DNA of 49,395 nucleotides from Ichthyophonus hoferi. Taxonomy: Eukaryota; Opisthokonta; Ichthyosporea; Ichthyophonida; Ichthyophonidae. Of this stretch, positions 25,866-36,699 are shown piece after piece. The translations under genes and the position numbers were made by a program. The notes below the pieces were generated by a model that saw only the letters and a program-made list of their open reading frames with translations, did no database searches and was not told where the DNA came from. Location of the stretch: positions 23,643-73,037 of the forward strand of contig NAOQ01000376.1 in NCBI GenBank assembly GCA_002751075.1, read 5' to 3'. Within the stretch, counting starts at the first letter, position 1; every line of letters begins with the position of its first letter.

Positions 25866-28664
25866 CTTTATATACAGTGCATATTTGCATAGTTAGCTTT
25901 AGTTAAGCCGAATAGCACTAAATAGCCACTCAATCATCTCTATCTAAAAATAATTATACTCTATTGATGCTTTGTCATTCCCTCTATGGTGCAGGAGCAT
26001 ACATACATCAACCTTATGGCAGTCCTAATGTATTTGTCAAGAGTTATGTCCCAATCTACACGCTATATGGCGAGTAGTTCTATAAGATTGCTTATTATTT
26101 TCAAAGCATGCATAATGGGAATCCAAATGAACTTTCAAAGGGGGATAATCAGCTTTTCCTCCAAGCTCTCTCACCCTTTTAACTAAGGCAATTCCTTCCG
26201 ATCGTATTTTTAATAGTTCTATTGCAGCTTCTTCTCTCTGGGTACGTAGCCAAGCAATATATCGCACTGTAGCAATAAGTATTGTTATACAAGATGCTCT
26301 AGGGTTTCTCGCGACTACTGGCACTATTGCCCTCAAGCCATCTTGAGCCGATCTAAGATCTAACCGTCGCTTTCGTTCAAACAAATTATGTGCCATTCTT
26401 ATATTAACGGCTTTGGTTGTATCCACTTGCAATGGCATATCGTTAGTCAATTTAACCCGTTTAGTACTTGAAGGTATGTGTTCATTTGAAGGAGACTCGG
26501 ATAACTTCTCTATATGTCCAGTAGTTGCGGTGGTTGTGGTAGTTGGTAATGATTGTGCCATCCTGTGAAGGGTGAGAGAGGCTCGTAGGGCGGTGGCCAT
26601 GTCTTGCACGCTATCTACTGTCACTACATCTATATCCTCTTCATCTTCTATAAAAATAAAATGAATAAATAGTTAAGTTTTGTTCATATACAGGATTACA
26701 CAGATTTACAACAATCAATAGGTAATATTGAATTTTGTGAGTGAAAATCAGCAATAAAGTTGAAACGAGGGATTAGCGTAATATATAATATAGAATACAT
26801 AATACGCTTAATACACTAACATAAATATATAGAGACATCAAAGGTAATCAAAAAGTATTTTCTAATTAATAGTACAAAATATGGCAAAAGCATATAGAGA
26901 CGTATTATTTATTATACATAGATATGTCTTGCATGGATAAATTACATAGATATATTTTGTAATTTAATGCTATAATATACTCAAGTTTAATGTCCGCAGA
27001 TTCATTACTCAACATATTCGCTGCTTCTTGTTTGTTTATTTCCATATCTTTTTAATCTCTTTAGATTTTCCTTTCAAGAAATAGAATTTTAATTTCCATC
27101 ATTAACTAATCATCATTAACCAATCATACATTCTCATTATATCCCCATTCTCTTGTATGTTTTATTATACTGTATACTATACTATTATCAATTGCTTTAA
27201 CTGTATTATATATATATATATTATTATGCTTTCTTCTAATCAAAGACATTAAATTTAAATTTCCATCCCAACCCAATCATGCATTCCCATTATATCCCCC
27301 ATCCCCTTGTATGCTTTCGTATTCTCTCTTCTACTTACCATACTTATGTAATCCCCTTATATATCAGACATATCTTACAGTAGCATACAAATTTATTAAT
27401 ACTAACCAATTAGCACTTACCTAGTTCCGTAGCATCCTTGTTCAACTTAACTACCTGTCCAATCAGTGCTTGACTGGGTACAAAATCATTGATCCCTACC
27501 GCATCATCCACTCTTACTGTATTTTTAGCCATATCCATCCCAGACATAGTCTGATCAAATGAATGAAAGACTTTGTGTGGTTCTATACCCATTGGTAGGG
27601 AATCATAAATGTGTTTGTCGCAAGACCAAGAACAACCTGAAACATCCGTACAGTCCTCGTTTGACCCACTAGAACATGAACACTCTGTAAAATATTCGAT
27701 CGATTCACAATCAGTATTAGTGGTTGAGGCTCCACTATCAGACGTACAGCTAGGTGGACTAAGAGGCACGCTTGTAAAGGGAACCAATTGAGCGATAGAT
27801 AATGGTGCAAGAGGGAGGGAGGGCGCCTTTTCCGGGTTATTGCAGGTCGCCCAGAGACTACTTAATGTACGGGAAGCACTGCATTCCTTGTATTTACACT
27901 GTATTCATTAATAGAGGTGTGAGGAAGTGGGGGGGGGGGGGGCGAAATATGCTTAGTTTATATATAAATTGGTAAAGGGAACAAACAATTTAAATGGTTA
28001 CTTGTGTGTGTACAGGATATATACAGGTACTTAAGAGCATATATTTATACATCATATATACATATATATAACTATATCTATAATTGTTGTGAAAAATGTA
28101 TGGAAAGCGCTAAGAAATAGTTTCAATATAATATAATCGTATAGTAGCATAATAGTACCATAGAATGATACTATAATATAGAAAAGGTACAAGCACACCT
28201 CCGCCGTTTTATCACTCATAAATAGCCATCGTTAAAATTAATTATTGATATATTAAGCACAAAGAATCACTTGTCCAAAACTTCATGTTGTAATATTTTC
28301 ATCACTGACCCTTAATTACCTCTGTTGGTGTACAATGTACACCATTATCATGCCTTAATATACCCAACTCCTTCTTAACACAACAACATTCGGTCGAAAG
28401 TTTATCACCTCTCGTTGCTTCTGCAGCTTTCTCGACAGGATTTGGTACTAAAAACTCACCAAGACCAAGATCTTCCTCCAATACAACATCATCTACTAAT
28501 GGGTTCTCTGGAAAGTCATCCAACCCACATAAATCTTTTTGCCTCTCCTCGACGATATCAAACTCACATACAGGCCAACTTTCCTTCCATGGTTGTGTAA
28601 AGTAGGATAGGTTAGGACCCAACAGTGGTGTACAGTTTGCCGAAGGGCTCTGTCCTGTTTTCAT
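25162..28664 (-). CDS. MYC: MYC homologue, bHLH-leucine-zipper transcription factor
   Basis: Four phase-consistent exons, 454 aa: 28664-28320, 27898-27421, 26647-26175, 25230-25162. ATG 28664 follows an in-frame stop. MYC pairs with MAX on E-boxes to drive growth genes. Evidence in order: VPLSPPS (resembles the MYC box I core PPLSPS) in exon 2; EDEEDIDVV at 275-283 (human EDEEEIDVV); TKRVKL at 336-341 (human AKRVKL nuclear signal); basic region HNLFERKRR at 361-369 with the His/Glu/Arg that read E-boxes; helix-loop-helix to about 405; zipper positions L408, A415, I422, L429, L436, V443, A450. The last three heptad residues come from the 22-residue terminal exon. Without that splice the frame runs on to 26037 and the zipper is cut. 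A MYC box II match (GCSWSCDK) is weak. Human c-MYC is 439 aa. Confidence 0.95.
25835..25862. repeat. (TA)n microsatellite in the last MYC intron
   Basis: Uninterrupted alternating TA between the zipper-carrying exons. Confidence 0.9.
27929..27942. repeat. G14 homopolymer upstream of MYC exon 2
   Basis: On the gene strand this is C14 ending about 30 nt before the exon 2 acceptor, continuing into cttcctcacacctct. It therefore forms part of the polypyrimidine tract. Confidence 0.9.
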
Positions 28665-29689
28665 GTTATAGTTCCGAGCCCTGTACTTAGGAAGGAGTTA
28701 CTATAGTTACTATGTATATTAACTGTTGACCTCAATTACTAAGACTAATAATTGTACCAATTACTATTAACCGGATATTTGCATATATATTTATTGCCAC
28801 ATTGTTATGTACATAAATAATTCACTAATTTGATAGTTAGCTATTATTGCCTCTTCGTACCGCGCAAAAAAAAATAAAAAAATAAAGTCGCAAGCAAGCT
28901 AAATAAACACTATAAACATAAAAAATAATAAGCAAACAAAAAAAAAATATTCAGAAATATACAGAAGAATTCAACTAGACAACCTAAACCAACACTCATC
29001 TAGCTGCATAAATATATAAATATATAATTATAATTGCGTTGTTATTATATATTATCCTAGGCTGAGAATAATTGCATTATTATTCTAGGTATTATTAAGC
29101 CATTTACTTACAGGTAAATAAGCTTGTACATGTGCCTATCATAATCAGCCTAGGAATATTTCCACTAATCAAACTAATTCCCAGGATAATCTGAGTATCA
29201 GATTTACTTTCCTCTAATCAAATAAAATCAAGTATCTTTAATAAATTAATATTTATTGGTTAGTCTTATCATATCAAATTGAATTAACCAATTGTTATAA
29301 ACGCTACTTTTGCTTAATTGGGAGATTTTGTCACCAATCTGAGCCAGTATTATGTGCCGATAGATAAGTAGTAAAGAGTCAAGTTTATCAACGATAGAGG
29401 ATAATTTTATCGCATTATATTTACACTGATATGAATAATAACAATTTATTCTTGTTTTTTTAAAAAAAAAACATTAATTGTTTGAAAAGGTTCACTATAA
29501 TTTTTTTACAGTAAGGGTAAGAGGGTTAAATTTATCTTACAGCGGATGCGCACTTTAATGTTTTTTACATGATTTTATGGAATATGATTGGTAAATGTAA
29601 GTCGTTTGTATTACGTAAGGAAATATGGTATGTTCGACACTGCTGAACGAGTTTTGAGGTTCAGGAACGGACTTAGTTCACACGTGTAG
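28665..29689. other. MYC upstream region, no gene seen
   Basis: AT-rich with A-runs near 28866-28950. It presumably holds the MYC promoter. No convincing E-box cluster or coding stretch was found. Confidence 0.5.
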
Positions 29690-30560
29690 CCTACGCACTA
29701 TATAAAGGTAGAAAGCTCGGTGTAATGACCCCCTATCTATTTTTCAGTTGTAGTGTATATGTAAAGGAGCCTTGAAGGCTTAATATTAGCGGAGATCATT
29801 ATTTCTGATCGGAAAATCGCAATCGCGTTATTCACTACTATTCCAGATCGCATGATGCGATTTCATGATCCAAAAGGCTTCTGCAATTTTGGAGGAGCAC
29901 TAAAAGCAAGTGGAAGAATTGCATATTCGGCACACTATCTATCATGTCCAAAGTATTCATGACGGCATATAATAAACACCTTTTTATATCAGGGCAAGTC
30001 AATAGGTAGGAATAATAACTTACTAACTTTATTATCGGTATCGTTTTCAGTGAAAACGTAGTAAAATTAATGAACTACTTACTCTATATGGATAATGGCT
30101 GTACACCTGAATCAGTCAGATATGAAATATAGCACATAGTAGCATTCTTTACGGTTCTAGAGACGTAAACGGCTAGGATCAAAATTGGAAAACAATAAAT
30201 GAAGTACTCAGTGAGCACCTGGAAGAATTAAACTACTTGAGTCAATTAGGCTATACTCAAGGAATCCAAACAAAAGCAACTAATAATCATAAGATACGTT
30301 CATCTCAAGAAACCTTATTTTCCAGATATGACTGGAGTCGTTAACGAGGACAGAGCTTCACTTTCCTTAAAATCCACAAAAAGTACGAACAAGAGAATTC
30401 GCATATACTTAGACCCCAACTTCAACACTATCATTGACTGCTGGACGGATACAACAGACCCAGAGACAGGAGAGATCTTGATCTAGATAAGGAATTGGTC
30501 TTCAGGTACAATCAACCGATTGAGTCCAGAGGATTAGATCCAATTTGCAATAATGCTTAA
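29690..30560 (+). repeat. Fossil of the unclassified dispersed element, copy 2
   Basis: Begins near a strong TATATAAA box at 29699-29706. It shares about 200 bp with copy 1 and, further on, about 400 bp with copy 3 on the other strand (blocks caaaattggaaa-caata, and coding traces DMTG, YLDPNFNTI and TTDPETGE). The coding traces are broken in many places. It looks old. The family is not recognised; a virus-like origin is only a guess. Confidence 0.5.
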
Positions 30561-31239
30561 TAAAGCATTGGGACCTCTGTCTCATCTATAGCTATTACAT
30601 TTGTAGGAGACTAAAGGCTCTACCTTTTATGTGTCTATTCTATTTATTCCAGCAAGGTTTCTTACCGTCTTAAAAATCCTAAACTGGCATAGTAATTTTA
30701 TTGGAACCGTAACACCACATTAGGCACCCTCCAAAGTTTTATATTTAACAACATGATATTACAGCATGACCTAATCCTAGTATGGTACATCCCTTATCAA
30801 TTAGTTGCTAACATGAATCTTAATGAGTAAGTGAAAAAACATCTAACCTCAACCATTGGGTTATTCAACTTAAAATTTATCGGCCAATATCATAGATTAA
30901 TTATCATTCTACTATAGTTCATAGGACTTCTGCATTGGATCTCTCTAATATATTATGAAGCATAAAAGGAAATTTAATTAGATAGTAATAGTTAAGTCAT
31001 AATAGAAAAATATAAAATGATAAAGTTATAGGTTTGGAATTTCAGATAACATCAAAAAAATTATTAAGACATAGTCAAATAAAGATTGTTCTAATACGCA
31101 GTAGGATTCGTTGTGGTAACTATAGTCTATTCATGATGTAACACGTCTTTATCTTATATTAACCCCAATAAAGGTATACTGAAAATAGGGCTAGTAACTG
31201 TTGTATTAAATTTTATCAGGCTGTACTAAGAACAGTGAC

Positions 31240-31960
31240 ACCAAGGGAATGTATAAAAATGCTGACATTAGATCTAGAGCCAGAGTCAGAACCAGTGCCT
31301 GTGCCATGTCAGTCATGTTTTGGGTCCAGAAAAAATATTTGTTACGACCAGAATTTCTGATTAGACAATCTAATCGAATATTTCTTGCTGGGAATAATAA
31401 GTAGAGACAAAAGTGTCCCTGTGAACTATATTCGTTTAGAAGGAAAGAAAATATTGGATTAAGAGGCGTTTAAATGTGACCCTTTAGTGATAGAATCGAA
31501 TCTAGACGAGTAATTCGAAGGGTCAAAGTTTACTCACTTGTATAATGTAAATTCTTGCTATCGTATTCCGCTAGTTGAACCGAACCACAATCGTAGTGCT
31601 AAATCCAAGCCAACCCTTAAGAAATTCTGGTCGCAACACCCTTTGCATACACGGAGTGCATATATGCTAAGACATATACTATTGTTAAGCAAGCCAGCAG
31701 AACTTATTTTAAGCAGGATGACTAGGCAATGTGTTATCAGGACCCCAAAGTATATCTTAAATGGCATATTATATAATTGCAGAGCTTCTGCCATTGACTA
31801 GTTCAATTTTAAAAAATCATTTTTGATTGTCATTTGACACCACTATAATGCATTAAATCTTTTTCCAGGCTAAATAAGTAGTAAAAATTGCCAATAATTA
31901 CTACTAATATTAAATAATTGTAGTTACATAAAGATACAGAAATACTTAAATTGTTACAAG
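31240..31960 (+). repeat. Decayed element remains
   Basis: Open stretches with coding-like composition (ending near 31801) are interrupted several times. The end at about 31880-31960 matches the first 100 bp of copy 1. It is probably a further relic of the same family, with the class uncertain. Confidence 0.35.
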
Positions 31961-32411
31961 ATCGCTAACCACAGATGAGTGAGGATTCAATCGAAACCCA
32001 GATAGTAAGTAGATCGATTCTTGTCATGGTATGCAGTATGTGAAATATTTCACATCAAATGAGGAAACAAGTTAATTCACAATTTAAATGGGACATAATA
32101 GTATTTAAGTATTGTGGTAAGATATCAGACTATTCTAGTGGGTCTCTGTGACCTATCGTAAGTTGGATTAGCTAATACGAATATTTGTGAGCGACTCTTA
32201 AGTTATTGAACTTAGCGACACTGACATTGACTAGAAAGCTAACACTGGCAATAAAACGAAGTATAAAAGAAAGAAAAAAATCAATAATAAATGCTCTGGT
32301 CCTGCTCATACATATATAATGAAAATAATAAAAAAAACGAAATTCTCGTAAGTGCATATAAAAATACTTTGCATTTAATTGGATAATTATAATAATCACA
32401 TCGTTATCGTA

Positions 32412-32855
32412 ATGTCTAATCCACTATTAGCACTCACATACGATAATCAGTGTTTCGACCTCTCACGCGTTCGGAAGTCAGAGAACTGCCTACTGACAGT
32501 AGATAGTAATAATAGTATTTATTTACATAGTGACATAGTTTCATTTAATGATCGATCACCTTATGTGATTTCCACTTTCACACCCAAAGACATCAAGGCA
32601 TCTGTCTCTTCTAAATTAGAACAGAGATATAATTACTACAGCCAGTTACCTAGAGAGTTGGTATATGGGCCTTCAATAGAACCTCTAGCAAGACAACTGA
32701 GCCTTAAAGACAGATTTGATCAAGCAGTTATCACTTACGCTAATCAAACAACATTAACCACTATCAGTTACAGAATTGGAGATCCTGACAGCTGTGAGCA
32801 AGTTGATAGAACTGAAGCAGATTCTGATATAAATTATTTAAATGTTCCTTTTTAA
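32412..32855 (+). CDS. Orphan ORF, 147 aa, hypothetical
   Basis: ATG at 32412, in frame with a slightly longer open stretch. The protein starts MSNPLLALTYDNQCFDLSRV. It is mixed in composition, mostly polar, with no signal peptide or transmembrane segment, and ends in an acidic stretch (TEADSD). AATAAA follows at 32970-32975, 115 nt after the stop. It is intact although its surroundings are decayed repeats, so it may be a single-exon host gene, an exon, or a recent passenger. No family recognised. Confidence 0.45.
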   Translation: MSNPLLALTYDNQCFDLSRVRKSENCLLTVDSNNSIYLHSDIVSFNDRSPYVISTFTPKDIKASVSSKLEQRYNYYSQLPRELVYGPSIEPLARQLSLKDRFDQAVITYANQTTLTTISYRIGDPDSCEQVDRTEADSDINYLNVPF

Positions 32856-33299
32856 CACTCTGCCTTGACTTAGGCGTATTATTTTACTTAGGGCATAAAA
32901 AATATAAAAAAGGAATATCAAAAGAACCTTAAAATAATGATTACTTAGCTGCAGGCATGTCAATTACTAAATAAACTAGATAATTGCAGATGACATTCAG
33001 TAATGACTTTGGTATGGCACCCAATGTGTAAAACAAATATAAGACCGTTGACCAAACTGTATGTTAAATGTTTCTGCTCGCTCTGGATCTGGCTCTGGCT
33101 TTGTTCTAGGCTCTGGTATCTATTGGCTAAGGTGCTATGTGTCAGACATAATCTATAATATCATAGAAATAGCATATTTATTAGGTAATATGTCTGATGA
33201 TAATTCAAGTATATCTATAGGCATTGACTGGATTGTAGTAGCTTATTACTTGAAGTGGCTAATTGTATTGGCTTTCCAAAAAACATTATGACTAATACT

Positions 33300-36190
33300 T
33301 TTCTTTTTGGAAAGATACATCGATAGTACTTTATCAATTTTACACAATATTTATCATTGTTAAATATATTACTGCCAACTATGGCCAGTTCGATGTTGAC
33401 AAGCCTGTAGCCCCTTCTGTTAATTGGGATTTAGGATTGGTGAGAGCCAAGAGCTATACTCAGTCTGCCAGTGATAGCTTCTGTATGCTGGTACGTTCGG
33501 GTCCAGTTCCTTCTCCTAGTACCCCTGCAGGAGGTATCTCAGACCTTTTGAGGGGAAGAGTTCATGCTACTAGTGTGGCCACCAGGGGCATATTTCCAAT
33601 TTCTGCCCTGGTAAGGCCCGTGGGATCCCAAAACGTGGTGGCCATACTTCTGGCACCAAACTATCTTGCGCAACACACCGTGGGAAAATCTCCCGCACCT
33701 GGGAGATGTTTCAGTTGAATCCTGCAGTAGCCAACAACGGAAGTGCTTGCATGGTTTATATTGGTCTCTCAGAGTCGGTGCAGCCTTTATATTTTGGACC
33801 ATCCCCTGCTCCAGTGTTGGCTTATACAGATCTTGATGGTGTATCATCTCCATTAGGGCCTGCTTCAGTATTAGGTAGTTCTCCAATTGTTCCAGCCCAC
33901 TTGACCCCTGAACAACTGCAATCTACAGCTACTAGGCTTTTCTTACATCCTCCTTTAATAAAGGGAGTACACCTTATCGCACGTGTCTTTATGATTCTGG
34001 TGCTGATGTATCAGATCGTTCTAGGTTTTTGTTCTTTAGCAATTGGAATTATATAATTTGTGACTTTAATAGTACAAGCACTCGTTGTTATGGTAAAGAT
34101 GGCATTTTTTGGACTGCATAGTTAGGGTTACTAAGAAACTATTTTAAATGGATAATGTTTTATAGGTTCCATTTGCACAGTGCAACATTACCTTAGATAT
34201 TTTCTTGCTACATAAGGGCATTTGTGTTTTAGTTGGGAAACATGAGTTCATACAAATTTATAATAGAGATGAAACTTTACTAAAATGTAAAGAGCAGAAA
34301 GGGTTTTTTATACTAAACTGTGTTTCTAGAAATTTACTAATTAGTCAGACCTTCCTTTAAATGCAAGTGTCTACTTAACACATGGAATTTCATAAACGCA
34401 TCTGCTATGCTGGGATCACTGTCATAAAACATGCAACATCTAGGGCTGGAGTGAATTATTTAACAGTTAAATGTTCCTGTATGAATTGTGTTACTTGTTT
34501 TTAGGGAAAAACCAAGACACAATCTTTTCTTAAACGCTTACATGCGGTACATTCAAAAGGGGATCGACTTTCCATTGATTTAAGTGGCCCTTATTCTCAA
34601 ATATTTAATGTTAAACAATTAAGTTTAGCTATCATAGATAAACAAAAACAACTCCTTTGGATTTTCATTTTAAAATATAAAAATGAGGCAATACTGTTAT
34701 TCAAAAACTATACACTTGAATTAGAACGGACAACAGGCACTAGAGTTAAAGAAGTATTATTTGATGAGGGGGGGATGAATTTCGGGGGACTGCATTTGAG
34801 AATTGTTCTACATCAATGGGTATACGCCATTTACATACTATCCCTGGAAGTTCTTCTTTAAACGGTCGGGTTGAAAGGGCTAATCAGACCTTTGAAAACA
34901 TGATTTGCTATAATATAATCATGGCTAATGCTCCAATTCGTTTATGGGCTGAATGTACCTTAGTTTGTGCTTATGTATTTAATTTCAGACCTACTAGTGT
35001 ATTGGAAAATAATGTTAGCCCTTCTTATGCCTGGCTCGGGTATGAACCACCCCTATTCTGCTTAAAACCTTGTAGGTGTTTGGCAGTTATGAAAGTTAAG
35101 GAAACTTTAAAATTTGATTCCATGGGCAAAGTTGGAATTCCTGTAGATTTTAATGAAGAGATGGGAACATATGCTCAAAGAGGCTATACAATTTTGATAA
35201 CTTCAGAAAATAGAAAGGTTTATGTGGTTAGAAATGCTGAATTTATTAAAGCCATATTTTCATTCACAAAGAATCCCTCCGCATATAAGGATATGTTCTC
35301 CAGACTTGATACATTTGTCTATAGTAGTAAATATTTAAATAATGATTGGGGTATAGCCACCAGGTCTGCAGGTTTATTAGGTGCTCAATGGGAGAGGCTG
35401 GAGAAAATGTTCTTTAACACATCTTCCCTTATTGATGAATTAAGGAAGTTTTTCTTTGACAGTTCAGACAATACATCTAAGAATAAGATAGCACAAACTG
35501 ATGGTGTTAGGATAGAATTGGATAGTGTTAAAGTAGTTAATGATTCTTTAGAAAGTGTAGACCCACCTAAAAGTATAGCGAGTTAACTGGACGACATTCC
35601 AGTTGCCTTTATTACATTTAAGCTGCCTCTTGAGCCAATAAGTAATCATGCTTCTCCACCAGAACGTCTTAGCATTAGCCCAGAAATTCTTGAAAAAAAC
35701 GCATTGTCATCAAAAGGAAATTCTCCCTCAGCAGATTTAAGCCTTGAGTCAAAGAAGACTGTACTTAAGTTTCATTTAAGGTTCCTTCCTGAACAATCTG
35801 ATGCTGATATCAATAAATGATTTGTTAATGCTACAGGGTCAGGTACACTTGATACAGTCATGACAAATAAGTCTTCCATATTGGGTGGTGACCCTGGGAA
35901 GGGCATGGACCTTGATGACAATGAGTCATTGTTAGTTAATAGGATAGAGGATGTTCAGATAGACCCAGACACTGGTTATGAAATTGATGCTCCAAATTGG
36001 TATGAACGAAGGTATATTCCCAAGCAGACTCAGCCGGGAACTTCTTACTTTGCTCATTGTTGTAAACTGTCCAGACATATTTCTAATGTGATAACCTCAA
36101 GAGCAATGATAGTAGCCTTAAAATTGCCAGATTGTGATCTCTGGTTAGCAGCAGCAGCAGGCCATGCTGAACTGAAGGATCTGCCCTAAT
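33300..36190 (+). mobile_element. Ty1/copia-type retrotransposon fossil (gag-like to start of RT)
   Basis: Parts in order: gag-like sequence (about 33437-34056), a His/Cys pre-integrase region (about 34380-34500), the integrase core with NGRVERANQTFENM and RLWAECTLVCAYVFNFRP (about 34550-35070), the integrase tail, and the segment leading into reverse transcriptase (about 35860-36190). The NG-ERANQT and W-E-A-Y-N-RP pattern is typical of copia integrases. RT and RNase H bodies and paired LTRs were not seen. It is broken, with several breaks and an apparent 3' truncation; a moderately old copy. Confidence 0.75.
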
Positions 36191-36699
36191 GTTATTAGTT
36201 ATGCAAGCATTACATGGAGCAGTTTTCTTATTGTTTGCAATTTTTTATATATTAATAGCTTGAGTGAGCTACCCGAGTGAACAATTTATGAATATTGAAT
36301 GTCAGATTGTATTTAATTTTGGCTTCATACATTTTGTGTATACAGAGAGGAAGAAGTTAGGGATTGAAATCTTTGCTGGCTGGTGGCCATTAAGATTGGT
36401 AAATTTAGTGTGTTGCATCTGAACTAGACTGAGTGTGGATATATTTTTCATCTAGGTCCAAGGTCATCATACTTGAATGGCTGGCTATAGTAAGCTCTGT
36501 AATTAGATTGTAATTTACAATCTAGTTGAAATAGAATTCTGGCTTGCAAGAGGAAGATGCCTTCCGGCTAAACAAATCCATAGAGAAAAGGGGTGTTTCC
36601 CTTTGAAATAATGACTTGTTCATCTTTAGATCTAACTATGCAACAATCTCCAAATAGGGCAGTAACGGAGAGGAGATTTTGATTTATGCCCAGGGCATA

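Noticed and set aside
26037-26174. Treating the MYC coding region as ending at 26037
   Set aside because: The spliced terminal exon at 25230-25162 extends the heptads in phase; the read-through tail has no zipper pattern. It is kept only as a possible retained-intron isoform.
31270-33120. Inverted relation between gagccagagtcagaacc near 31275 and the Ser/Gly repeat near 33075
   Set aside because: The similarity is confined to a simple GGCTCT-type run and does not extend into the flanks.
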